Shown: positions 40,584-49,501 of the stretch, one piece after another
Numbering within the stretch: the first letter of the stretch is position 1
Layout of the letters: each line of letters starts with the position of its first letter
Assembly (NCBI RefSeq): GCF_003051055.1
Contig: NZ_QAON01000003.1
Location: 1-64,000 of the forward strand
Length of the DNA: 64,000 bases
Direction of reading: 5' to 3'
From: Agitococcus lubricus
Lineage (GTDB): Bacteria > Pseudomonadota > Gammaproteobacteria > Pseudomonadales > Moraxellaceae
Position numbers and translations under genes: made by a program
The notes under the pieces: generated by a model
Database searches by the model: none
The model's input: the letters and a program-made list of their open reading frames with translations, nothing else
Told to the model about the DNA's origin: nothing

Positions 40584-40608
40584 AACCCGCCATTGTGCGG
40601 GTTTTTTT
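40584..40608 (+). terminator. Terminator after the phasin gene
   Basis: AACCCGC-CATTGT-GCGGGTT followed by TTTTT, just after the stop codon. Confidence 0.92.
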
Positions 40609-40832
40609 ATCCATGCTTGTTTGTCGATGTCTCACAAAAACAGCGTATAGGTTTGCTAACTTGCCTTTAATTGACCGACAGAAACATTATTTTGCTAAGA
40701 AAGACACTTTAGTCCATGTGCAGATATGTTAAAGTCAAACGCAGATGTCAATACCAATAAGGGTCAACAGACCCCAGACCTCCTCATATTATCTTGCCAG
40801 ATATTAGTTACTATTTTCTGGAGTAAAAAAGT

Positions 40833-43664
40833 TTGTATAGGCGCTGTGCACGTTATTTATCTCAACTGCTAATCACGTATCTATGCTGCTGGATAGTAGC
40901 GGCTGGTGCTCTTGAATTAAGCGTTGAAGAACAACAATGGTTGCAAGCACATCCCGTTATTCGTGTGGGTATTGACCCTGCATGGCCACCCTATGAGTTT
41001 TTGGATAAACAGGGTCAACATCAAGGCATGAGTGCCGATTATTTGGCTTTAATTGCGGCTAAGTTAAAGATTAAATTTGTGGTAGGTGAGCCATTGCCGT
41101 GGTCACAAACACAAAAAAAATTAGTACAAAAAGAATTAGATATAACGCCTTCCATTGCCGAAACCGCCAAGCGGCGGCAATTTTTACTGTTTAGTCAATC
41201 GTATATTTCCTTTCCTTTAGTCATTTTAACGCGTGCGAATGAGAGTTTTATTGGGCAGTTGGATGATTTACAAGGGCAACGCGTGGGTGTGGAGGCTGAC
41301 TATTACACAGATGAAATTCTGCAACAGTATCATCCCCGTATTCAGCGTGTACGTTATCCATTTTTACATGATTTATTATCTGGCTTGGCATTAGGACAAG
41401 TTGATTATATTTTGACTAATCATGCCTCCGCCTCATATGCGGTACAGAGTTTACATATTTCTGGCTTAAAATTAGCCGCAGTGACTCGTTATGACTCGCC
41501 TCTAAGTATTGGCGTGCGTGACGACTGGCCAATCTTTGTTAGTATTCTAAATAAAGCTCTAGCCGAAATTACGCCAGAACAACAACAAAAAATCCGAGAA
41601 AAATGGTTAGGTGTGAATAAACACACTGTGTATATGACGGACATTTGGCGTTTGCACTCGGACATTGTGTTATTAGTTTTATTGTTGAGTTTTTTGTTAG
41701 TGCTAGTGGCGATGTTAGCCTATTTTCGTCATCGTCTACACAAACGCCAACGTGCTGCACAACAAGTACAAAAAGACCTTGTAGAAAGTGAAAAACGCTT
41801 TCGCTTGTTAATAGAGCATGCGCCAATTGCATTTGCGATTTTTAAGGGGCAAACGGGCATTATCAAAATGCTCAATCGTTGTTTTGTCAATACCTTTGGT
41901 TATAAACCCAATGAGCTATACGATGTAGAGGATTGGTGGCGATGTGCCTATCCTAATCCAGCCTATCGGGAGCAAATCAAACAAGAATGGTTTAGGCGTT
42001 TAACTATCGCCAAACAAACGCAACATAATTTAGAGCCGATGGAAGCGATTGTGCGCTGTCGTGATGGCTCAGAGCGTCATATTCGTTTTCATTCCATATT
42101 GATAGGTACATTTAACTTAGTTGCCTTTATTGACTTAACCGAACAAAAGAAAAACGAACAAGCCTTACGCTCAGCCAAGGATACCGCCGAAAATGCCACC
42201 AAAGCCAAAAGTTTATTTTTGGCCAATATGAGCCATGAAATACGCACACCAATGAATGGTATTTTGGGGCTAACCGTTCTATTAGAAAAAACCGAATTAA
42301 ACGAACGCCAACGGGATTATGTGGCAAAAATTTATAATTCAGGTGAGTTTTTATTGGGTATTCTTAATGACATTCTCGACTTATCTAAAGTCGAAGCAGG
42401 CAAATTAGAGCTAGAAGCGCAAGCATTTAGCCTCAATCAATTATTAGAGCCAATCCGTACCTTAGCGCTCAGTGCCACCCAGCAAAAACCCGTCGAAATC
42501 TTTTTTAATATTGCCATTGATGTGCCTTCCGTCATGGTCGGCGATGTATTGCGATTGGGACAAATTTTGACCAATTTGTTGGGAAATGCGATTAAATTCA
42601 GTGCTAACGGCGAGGTAGAGTTAGGGATTGCCTATTTAACCCAATATGAGGCTTCGACCTTACATTTATGGGTCAGAGACACAGGTATTGGCATGACGGC
42701 CGAGCAACTGAAAAATATCTTTGAGGCGTTTAATCAAGCAGATGCATCAACCACGCGCCGTTTTGGGGGTACGGGTTTAGGCTTAACGATTTGCAAGCGT
42801 TTAGTACAACTGATGAATGGTGATATTCGTGTACAAAGTACGCCAAACGAAGGCAGCCGTTTTGACGTTTATATTCCCTTGACCTTCACCTCTATAGATA
42901 CGGTTACCCCCCATCACCCAGTCAGCCTCAAACTGTTATTATTAGACGATAATGCCCATGCTGCTATTGCGACACGGACACTGATTGAGCGTTTGGGCTG
43001 GCAAGTGGATGTATGGCACAGTTTAGAAACACAACAAAGCTGTTATGAACAAGTCTATGATTACATCTTGATAGATGCCAGTTTATTAAACGAGCGTGAC
43101 TATCCTATTTTTCGTCATAATAGCCCTAAAGTCTTATTGCAAACACCGTGGCAAGAAAATGACCCCATGTTAGGCAGTCAACTGAGTTTTAGCCATACGC
43201 TGACCAAGCCCTTGACCGAACAAACCTTAGTCACACTCAGTCAAACTGTCAGCACCAAAATGCAGGTCATTGAAGAAAAACCCTTATTGGGACACCGTAT
43301 TTTATTGGTTGAAGACAATACCATTAATCAATTAGTGGGTGTGCGCTTATTAGAGAGTTTAGGTGCAGAAGTGGATGTCGCCGAAAACGGTTATGTGGCC
43401 TTGAGTTTGATTCAACAGATAGGCAATCACTATGACTTAATTTTGATGGATTTACAAATGCCCGTCATGGATGGCTTAGAAACCACCCGCCAATTACGTT
43501 TGATTGAGCAATATGCCGACTTACCTGTGATTGCCATGACAGCTAATGTGTTATCTACAGACCGAGAGGATTGTTTTGCCGCGGGTATGAACGATTTTAT
43601 GAGTAAACCCATTCGTTTAGAAGAATTAAGAAAGAAGCTCATTCAGTGGTTGCCCACTCTTTGA
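40833..43664 (+). CDS. Hybrid sensor histidine kinase with periplasmic binding domain
   Basis: A TTG start with GGAG 9 bases upstream gives a 943 aa protein. A signal/TM piece (residues ~8-27) leads to a periplasmic SBP_bac_3 domain (HPVIRVGIDPAWPPYEFLDKQG). A second TM lies near 270-295 (DIVLLVLLLSFLLVLVAMLAYF), followed by PAS (~320-430), HisKA with FLANMSHEIRTPMNG (phosphorylated His near 468) and HATPase_c (DTGIGM, GGTGLGL). Two receiver domains follow: a short divergent one (Asp near 748, KP motif) and a canonical one (Asp near 873, SKP). It is an amino-acid or small-solute sensor of the BvgS/EvgS type. No partner regulator is adjacent. Confidence 0.93.
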   Translation: MYRRCARYLSQLLITYLCCWIVAAGALELSVEEQQWLQAHPVIRVGIDPAWPPYEFLDKQGQHQGMSADYLALIAAKLKIKFVVGEPLPWSQTQKKLVQKELDITPSIAETAKRRQFLLFSQSYISFPLVILTRANESFIGQLDDLQGQRVGVEADYYTDEILQQYHPRIQRVRYPFLHDLLSGLALGQVDYILTNHASASYAVQSLHISGLKLAAVTRYDSPLSIGVRDDWPIFVSILNKALAEITPEQQQKIREKWLGVNKHTVYMTDIWRLHSDIVLLVLLLSFLLVLVAMLAYFRHRLHKRQRAAQQVQKDLVESEKRFRLLIEHAPIAFAIFKGQTGIIKMLNRCFVNTFGYKPNELYDVEDWWRCAYPNPAYREQIKQEWFRRLTIAKQTQHNLEPMEAIVRCRDGSERHIRFHSILIGTFNLVAFIDLTEQKKNEQALRSAKDTAENATKAKSLFLANMSHEIRTPMNGILGLTVLLEKTELNERQRDYVAKIYNSGEFLLGILNDILDLSKVEAGKLELEAQAFSLNQLLEPIRTLALSATQQKPVEIFFNIAIDVPSVMVGDVLRLGQILTNLLGNAIKFSANGEVELGIAYLTQYEASTLHLWVRDTGIGMTAEQLKNIFEAFNQADASTTRRFGGTGLGLTICKRLVQLMNGDIRVQSTPNEGSRFDVYIPLTFTSIDTVTPHHPVSLKLLLLDDNAHAAIATRTLIERLGWQVDVWHSLETQQSCYEQVYDYILIDASLLNERDYPIFRHNSPKVLLQTPWQENDPMLGSQLSFSHTLTKPLTEQTLVTLSQTVSTKMQVIEEKPLLGHRILLVEDNTINQLVGVRLLESLGAEVDVAENGYVALSLIQQIGNHYDLILMDLQMPVMDGLETTRQLRLIEQYADLPVIAMTANVLSTDREDCFAAGMNDFMSKPIRLEELRKKLIQWLPTL

Positions 43665-43979
43665 ATGCCCATATCCTCCAAGATACGGCCAGTTTTTGTC
43701 AAAAGCACGACGCTAAGTGCTGTTCTTATATTTCGGCACGCCTGTGCTTTCTGTTAAGATTCACGCCCTGTATGTGAAGACAAGCGTCACAAGGTATGTG
43801 CGTACAGCCAGCTTATCAGATGAAGCATCCGTGTTATGAGCTAAGGCTTGACGTATTATGTCGTGACTCATTGGCTTCAAACTGCCCTCAAGTGGCGTCT
43901 GTCATGACAATACAGACTCAGGTCATAGAGCAGTAGAATAAATTGTTTAACCCTTTTCTTAGCGCCAAAGGAGACTCTC
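43665..43979. other. Leader region of pyrH
   Basis: There is no gene in these 315 bases. AAGGAGACTCTC before the pyrH ATG is a strong ribosome site. No terminator for the kinase gene and no clear promoter were identified. Confidence 0.5.
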
Positions 43980-44711
43980 ATGGTCGAACGCCGTCCTGCT
44001 TATCAACGTATCTTGTTAAAGCTTTCTGGTGAGGCGCTTGCGGGTGATGCAGATATGGGGATTGACCCTAAAGTGCTCAGTCGTATGGCCTTAGAAATAG
44101 GTCAATTAGTAGGGATAGGGGTAGAAGTCGGGATTGTACTGGGGGGCGGTAACTTATTTCGTGGCGCAGCTTTACAAGCCGCAGGTTTAGACCGTGTAGC
44201 AGGCGACCATATGGGCATGTTAGCGACGGTGATGAACGGTCTCGCCATGCGTGATGCGCTTGAGCGTAACAATATTAAAACCCGTGTCATGTCTGCCATT
44301 CCAATGAGTGGCGTGGTTGACCACTATGACCGTCGGGCAGCTACACGTGCTTTACAAAGTGGCGATGTCTGTATTTTTGTTGCGGGTACGGGGAATCCTT
44401 TTTTTACCACCGACACAGCTGCTTGTTTACGTGGCATTGAAATTAACGCCAATGTAGTGATTAAAGCAACCAAAGTAGACGGTGTTTATAATGCTGACCC
44501 CATGAAAGACCCAACGGCTGTTAAATATGACTATTTAACGTTTGACGAAGTGTTAGAGAAAAAATTAGGGGTGATGGACCTCACCGCTATTTGTTTATGT
44601 CGTGACCAAAATATGCCCTTGCGTGTGTTTGATATGAATAAACAGGGCGCATTATTGAATTTAATTTTTGGCCATACCGAAGGCACCCTCATCGGTAAAC
44701 AGCCACGCTAA
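43980..44711 (+). CDS. pyrH: UMP kinase
   Basis: A 243 aa Pyr[45 protein letters not shown] and [19 protein letters not shown] carry the UMP and ATP sites of the amino-acid-kinase fold. It makes UDP from UMP. It is usually the gene after rpsB-tsf; here a sensor kinase lies upstream instead. It begins the run of essential envelope genes. Confidence 0.97.
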   Translation: MVERRPAYQRILLKLSGEALAGDADMGIDPKVLSRMALEIGQLVGIGVEVGIVLGGGNLFRGAALQAAGLDRVAGDHMGMLATVMNGLAMRDALERNNIKTRVMSAIPMSGVVDHYDRRAATRALQSGDVCIFVAGTGNPFFTTDTAACLRGIEINANVVIKATKVDGVYNADPMKDPTAVKYDYLTFDEVLEKKLGVMDLTAICLCRDQNMPLRVFDMNKQGALLNLIFGHTEGTLIGKQPR

Positions 44712-44721
44712 GGAGTTTGAC

Positions 44722-45276
44722 ATGATAAATGACTTAAAAAAGGACTGCGAAGTCCGTATGAGAAAAAGTGTAGAGGCCTTAGACCAAGCCTTTATGAGAG
44801 TGCGTACAGGTCGTGCCCATCCTGCTATCTTAAAAGATGTGATGGTACCCTATTATGGCATGGATACCCCCTTAAATCAGGTGGCCAATGTCGGGGTGGA
44901 AGATGCGCGGACATTAGTGGTGCAGCCTTATGAGCGCTCTATGATTCAGGCCATTGATAAAGCCATTCGTAACTCAGATTTGGGCTTAAACCCGATGACA
45001 GGTGATGTAATTCGTATTCCACTGCCGCCACTCACCGAAGAAACACGCCGTAATATGCAAAAAACTGCACGGGCAGAGGCTGAAAATGGCCGTGTAGCGG
45101 TACGTAATATTCGCCGTGATGTCTTAGCCGACATCAAAGAACTCTTAAAAGAAAAGGAAATTTCTGAGGATGAGGAGCGTCGTGCCAGTGAAGATATCCA
45201 AAAAATCACTGACAAGTTTATTGCGGAAATTGAAAAAGCTTTACAAGCTAAAGAAGCCGAATTAATGCAAGTATAA
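44722..45276 (+). CDS. frr: Ribosome recycling factor
   Basis: The ATG at 44722 follows AAGGAGTTTGAC, and earlier in-frame codons lie inside pyrH. The 184 aa protein has [43 protein letters not shown] and [15 protein letters not shown], all conserved. It splits post-termination ribosomes with EF-G. It starts 10 bases after pyrH. Confidence 0.98.
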   Translation: MINDLKKDCEVRMRKSVEALDQAFMRVRTGRAHPAILKDVMVPYYGMDTPLNQVANVGVEDARTLVVQPYERSMIQAIDKAIRNSDLGLNPMTGDVIRIPLPPLTEETRRNMQKTARAEAENGRVAVRNIRRDVLADIKELLKEKEISEDEERRASEDIQKITDKFIAEIEKALQAKEAELMQV

Positions 45277-45368
45277 ACATCCTTTCAGCATCTGCGTCTC
45301 ATGGTTGGCTAATGACCATAAGTCGACATGATGCTGACCCTCATTGCCTATTATTAAGGATTAGTTTT

Positions 45369-46139
45369 GTGAGTATTGCGCCCGATATTGATAGCCATAG
45401 TGGCAAGTTACCCAAACATATTGCGATTATCATGGATGGAAATAATCGTTGGGCGAAAGCCAAAGGTTTGATGGGGGGCGCAGGCCATAAAGCAGGCGAA
45501 AGCGCGCTGCAAGCGATTGTCGAACATGCAGCGCGTCGACAGATAGACGTACTTACGGTATTCGCCTTTTCCAGTGAAAATTGGCGACGACCCGAACAAG
45601 AAGTCGGTTTATTGATGCGTTTATTTGTTCATGCCTTAGACAAACGGGTAGCAGAGTTACATAAAAATAACTTGCGTGTTCGTTTTATGGGCGACCGTCA
45701 ACGTTTTTCGCCCTTATTACAACAAGGGATGGTGAATGCCGAACAAAAAACAGCTGCCAATACTGGCATGACCTTGGTGATTGCCGTGAGTTATGGTGGT
45801 CAGTGGGACATGGCGCATGCGGCTTATCAGTTAGCATTGCAAGTACAACAAGGGCAAATTAACCCACAAGCGATGTCCTTTGAGAATTTTCAGCAGTATT
45901 ATCAACAGCATATTCAAATACACGACTTGCCGCCAGTCGATTTATTGATTCGTACAGGTGGGGATTTACGAATTAGTAATTTTCTTCTATGGCAAGCAGC
46001 CTATGCAGAATATTATTTTAGCGATTTATTATGGCCAGACTTTAATGAGTCGGCATTAGATACGGCACTTCAGGAATATGCACAGCGTCAGCGTCGTTTT
46101 GGTCGAACCAGTGCACAGGTAGAGGCTCATCATGCTTAA
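45369..46139 (+). CDS. uppS: Undecaprenyl diphosphate synthase
   Basis: The GTG at 45369 is preferred (AAGGA ends 9-10 bases upstream). An ATG at 45312 would add 19 residues without family likeness. Asp23 in IAIIMDGNNRWAK is catalytic. FAFSSENWRRP and LIRTGGDLRISNFLLWQAAYAEYYF are signatures. It builds the C55 lipid carrier for peptidoglycan and LPS. It overlaps cdsA by 8 bases. Confidence 0.95.
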   Translation: MSIAPDIDSHSGKLPKHIAIIMDGNNRWAKAKGLMGGAGHKAGESALQAIVEHAARRQIDVLTVFAFSSENWRRPEQEVGLLMRLFVHALDKRVAELHKNNLRVRFMGDRQRFSPLLQQGMVNAEQKTAANTGMTLVIAVSYGGQWDMAHAAYQLALQVQQGQINPQAMSFENFQQYYQQHIQIHDLPPVDLLIRTGGDLRISNFLLWQAAYAEYYFSDLLWPDFNESALDTALQEYAQRQRRFGRTSAQVEAHHA

Positions 46140-46944
46140 AGAACGGATAATCACTGCACTGATTTTAGTGCCTATCGTCATTTGGTGCGTATTTTTTGCC
46201 CAAGGAACGCATGCGTTTGCAGCCTTTGCAGGCGCAATTGTATTAGTTGGTGCATGGGAGTGGACGGCCTTGATGGCATGGCAGCAGCCTATCGCGCGTG
46301 CTTTGTTTACAGGGGTTGTAGCCATCGGATTAGTGGCTATGAGTCTGCCACATTTGAAGCATTTGCAACCTGTGCTCTATGCCGTATCGGTTGGCTTTTG
46401 GTTGATTGCTGTGCGTGCTGTCATTTTTTATCCGGAATCTGCACGATTCTGGGCAAAAACGCCGATTTTAGTACCGTCTGGTCTCATTTTATTGATTCCT
46501 GCATGGACAGCATTGTGTTACTTACATCAAGAATCACCACTGTGGTTGATGTATGTGTTTGTCCTCGTTTGGGGAGCAGATACAGGCGCGTATTTTGCTG
46601 GCCGACGTTTTGGTAAACACAAATTAGCTCCCAAAGTCAGTCCTGGTAAAACGGTCGAAGGTTTTATCGGTGGCGTGATATTGACCACAATGATTATTGT
46701 CGCTGTGGCTATCTCTCGTGATTTGAATGCCATGAAGTTTGCTGCTTTTGTGGGGTTGTCCTTGTTGACGGTACTGGCATCGGTGATGGGGGATTTGCTG
46801 GAGTCGATGGTTAAACGTCAGGCAGGCGTTAAAGATTCAGGCAATATTTTTCCAGGTCATGGGGGTGCGTTAGACCGTATTGATAGTTTAACTGCCGCAG
46901 CACCTTTATTTGCCTTAGGCTGGTGGGTGGCTGGAGGCTTCTAA
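46132..46944 (+). CDS. cdsA: Phosphatidate cytidylyltransferase
   Basis: A 270 aa polytopic inner-membrane enzyme. Its C-terminal signature SVMGDLLESMVKRQAGVKDSGNIFPGHGGALDRIDSL is complete. WGADTGAYFAGRRFGKHKLAPKVSPGKTVEG is the metal-binding core. It makes CDP-diacylglycerol. Placed between uppS and dxr as in most gammaproteobacteria. Confidence 0.97.
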   Translation: MLKERIITALILVPIVIWCVFFAQGTHAFAAFAGAIVLVGAWEWTALMAWQQPIARALFTGVVAIGLVAMSLPHLKHLQPVLYAVSVGFWLIAVRAVIFYPESARFWAKTPILVPSGLILLIPAWTALCYLHQESPLWLMYVFVLVWGADTGAYFAGRRFGKHKLAPKVSPGKTVEGFIGGVILTTMIIVAVAISRDLNAMKFAAFVGLSLLTVLASVMGDLLESMVKRQAGVKDSGNIFPGHGGALDRIDSLTAAAPLFALGWWVAGGF

Positions 46945-46947
46945 GTG

Positions 46948-48114
46948 ATGCAACAAATTACTATTTTAGGTGCTACTGGCTCTATAGGCCAAAGTACCTT
47001 AGCCGTCATTGACTTACATCCTGAGCGTTACCGTGTTTTTGCCTTAACTGCACATCAACGTATTGAGGAATTAGCACGCTTATGCCTCCGCTATCAACCA
47101 CGTTATGCGGTGGTTCAGCAGGCAGCAGACATTTCTAAACTGGCGGCTTTATTACATTATCAAGGCACCGAAATCTTAGCTGGGACAGACGCTTTGGCTT
47201 ATGTCGCTAGTCATGCAGAATGCGACACCGTGATGGCGGCGATTGTAGGGGCGGCAGGCTTATTGCCAACGCTGGCGGCAGTACATGCAGGAAAGCGAGT
47301 CTTGCTGGCCAATAAAGAAGCCTTAGTGATGGCAGGTGCGTTATTTATGCGCGCTGTCCAAGAGGCGAAAGCGACCTTATTACCCATCGACTCTGAACAC
47401 AACGCCATTTTTCAGTGTTTACCCGCCCACTATGGGCAGGGCTTGACACAGGTCGGTGTCGAACGCATTTTATTGACCGCTTCGGGTGGTCCTTTTCGTC
47501 AATTCACTATGGCACAATTAGCGGCTGTGACGCCCGAACAAGCCTGTAAACATCCAAATTGGGTGATGGGACGTAAAATTTCCGTTGACTCGGCCACGCT
47601 GATGAATAAAGGCTTAGAGTTTATTGAGGCCTGTTGGTTGTTTAATGCCCGTCCAGAACAAGTACAGATTGTTATTCATCCACAGAGTATTATTCACTCC
47701 CTCGTTCAGTACGTCGATGGCTCGACATTGGCACAATTAGGTAATCCTGATATGCGGACACCGATTGCCAATGCCTTAGCCTTTCCCGAACGGATTCAAG
47801 CGGGGGTTTCGGCGCTGGATTTGTGTCAGCACCATTTGCAATTCTATCCGCCTGATGAACAGCGTTTTCCCTGTTTGGCGTTGGCTAGACAAGCGATGCA
47901 GCAGGGCGGTACCACACCTGCGATTTTGAACGCCGCCAATGAAGTAGCCGTTGCTGCCTTTTTGAACGAACAGTTACCTTTTATTGCAATTCCACAGTTA
48001 ATTGAGACGGTACTTACACAATTGCCAATGAGTCCTGCTGATAACTTAGAGACAATTCTCGCAGCCGATGAACAAGCACGGCAACTTGCACAGCGTGCAC
48101 TTTCTCGTTATTAG
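46948..48114 (+). CDS. dxr: 1-deoxy-D-xylulose 5-phosphate reductoisomerase
   Basis: ATG at 46948 ([18 protein letters not shown]) is preferred to a GTG three bases earlier; both use GGAGG at 46933. At 388 aa it has GATGSIG for [27 protein letters not shown] and LTASGGPFR. Second enzyme of the MEP isoprenoid pathway, feeding UppS. It begins 3 bases after cdsA. Confidence 0.97.
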   Translation: MQQITILGATGSIGQSTLAVIDLHPERYRVFALTAHQRIEELARLCLRYQPRYAVVQQAADISKLAALLHYQGTEILAGTDALAYVASHAECDTVMAAIVGAAGLLPTLAAVHAGKRVLLANKEALVMAGALFMRAVQEAKATLLPIDSEHNAIFQCLPAHYGQGLTQVGVERILLTASGGPFRQFTMAQLAAVTPEQACKHPNWVMGRKISVDSATLMNKGLEFIEACWLFNARPEQVQIVIHPQSIIHSLVQYVDGSTLAQLGNPDMRTPIANALAFPERIQAGVSALDLCQHHLQFYPPDEQRFPCLALARQAMQQGGTTPAILNAANEVAVAAFLNEQLPFIAIPQLIETVLTQLPMSPADNLETILAADEQARQLAQRALSRY

Positions 48115-48125
48115 TGGTGTAATGT

Positions 48126-49490
48126 ATGGGTATTCTGCAAATTATTATTGCTGCCATTATTGTGTTAGGCCCATTAATTGCGATTCATGAATTTGGGCAT
48201 TTCTGGGTGGCACGTCGTTGTGGTGTTAAAGTATTAACCTTTTCGATTGGTTTTGGTCCTGCCTTAGCCAAGTGGCGAGGTAAAGACGGTGTAGATTATC
48301 AGCTCGCTGCCATCCCGTTAGGCGGATTTGTGCGTATGGTGGATGAGCGTGAAGGGGAAGTGCCTGTAGCTGATATTCCTTACGCCTTTAACCGTCAGCC
48401 CGTCTTAGCGCGTATGGCGATTGTTGCGGCAGGCCCACTGATTAACTTGGCCTTCGCCGTCTTATTGTTTTGGGTATTGTTTTTACAAGGTGAGGAGCAT
48501 CTCAAAACTATCGTTGGTTCAGTAAAACCTAACACGCCCGCAGCGGTTGCAGGTTTACAAGTGGGTGACCATATTGTTGCGGTCGATGGTAAACCTCTGT
48601 CAGACTGGGAAGGCATCACCTATGCGTTGGTAAAACATATCGGTGAAACAGGTCATGTTCAGCTCACGGTGGAGTCTAATCATGCCACACAGAGCCAAAT
48701 CATCAACGTACCGATTCGTAATTATCTCAATACGCCCAATCAAGACCCCATTACCGCACTGGGTTTTACGCCATATCAACCGCCGCTAGAGCCGATTATT
48801 GGTGAGGTCGTTGCTGACGGTGCTGCTGCCAAACAAGGCTTACAAACGGGTGATAAAATCCTTGTTGCCAATCAACAGCCCATCAAAACATGGCAAGATT
48901 TTGTTGAGATTGTCCGTACACATCCCGAAAAGTCCTTTAGCGCGACCATTGAGCGTCATGGTCAACAACTGACCTTATCACTCACCCCGCGTATGGAGCG
49001 TGATGAGCTAGGACATAAAGAAGGAAAATTGGGTATTGGCTTAAAGCAACAGCCCATTAACATTCCCCCTGCATATATTCAAAAACAGGACTATAACCTG
49101 TTCAGTGCGTTTGTCAGAGCTTGTGATAAAACCTATGACTTAATTGTCATGACCGTCAGCTCATTAGGGAAAATGATTATTGGTTTAATTGGTTTGGATA
49201 ACCTGAGTGGGCCAATTACCATTGCCAAAGTGGCAGGGCATACCGCAGATATTGGCTGGCAAGCGATGATTGGTTTTATGGCCTTGCTCAGTGTGAGCTT
49301 AGGGGTACTGAACTTATTACCTATTCCTATTTTAGACGGAGGCCATTTAGTGTATTACGCCATTGAAGGTGTGCTTGGTCGTCCTTTATCTGAATCTGTT
49401 CAGCAAGTTGGTTTGAAAATTGGTTTCGCCATCATGGGCTGTTTAATGTTTCTAGCAATTTTTAATGATTTAAGCCGCTTATTTGGCTAG
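48126..49490 (+). CDS. rseP: Site-2 protease RseP
   Basis: A 454 aa membrane metalloprotease: HEFGH at residues 21-25 (zinc), two tandem PDZ domains (~115-205 and ~205-300, with VDGKPLSDWEG and VANQQPIKTWQDF) and a C-terminal LLPIPILDGGHLVYY as third zinc ligand. It cleaves the anti-sigma-E factor in the envelope stress response. It lies directly before bamA, whose product it helps to monitor. Confidence 0.97.
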   Translation: MGILQIIIAAIIVLGPLIAIHEFGHFWVARRCGVKVLTFSIGFGPALAKWRGKDGVDYQLAAIPLGGFVRMVDEREGEVPVADIPYAFNRQPVLARMAIVAAGPLINLAFAVLLFWVLFLQGEEHLKTIVGSVKPNTPAAVAGLQVGDHIVAVDGKPLSDWEGITYALVKHIGETGHVQLTVESNHATQSQIINVPIRNYLNTPNQDPITALGFTPYQPPLEPIIGEVVADGAAAKQGLQTGDKILVANQQPIKTWQDFVEIVRTHPEKSFSATIERHGQQLTLSLTPRMERDELGHKEGKLGIGLKQQPINIPPAYIQKQDYNLFSAFVRACDKTYDLIVMTVSSLGKMIIGLIGLDNLSGPITIAKVAGHTADIGWQAMIGFMALLSVSLGVLNLLPIPILDGGHLVYYAIEGVLGRPLSESVQQVGLKIGFAIMGCLMFLAIFNDLSRLFG

Positions 49491-49501
49491 TGGAATTTTT
49501 T

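Noticed and set aside
46182-46616. 144-codon frame inside cdsA in another frame
   Set aside because: Shadow of cdsA with a Cys-rich, unlikely composition and no ribosome site.
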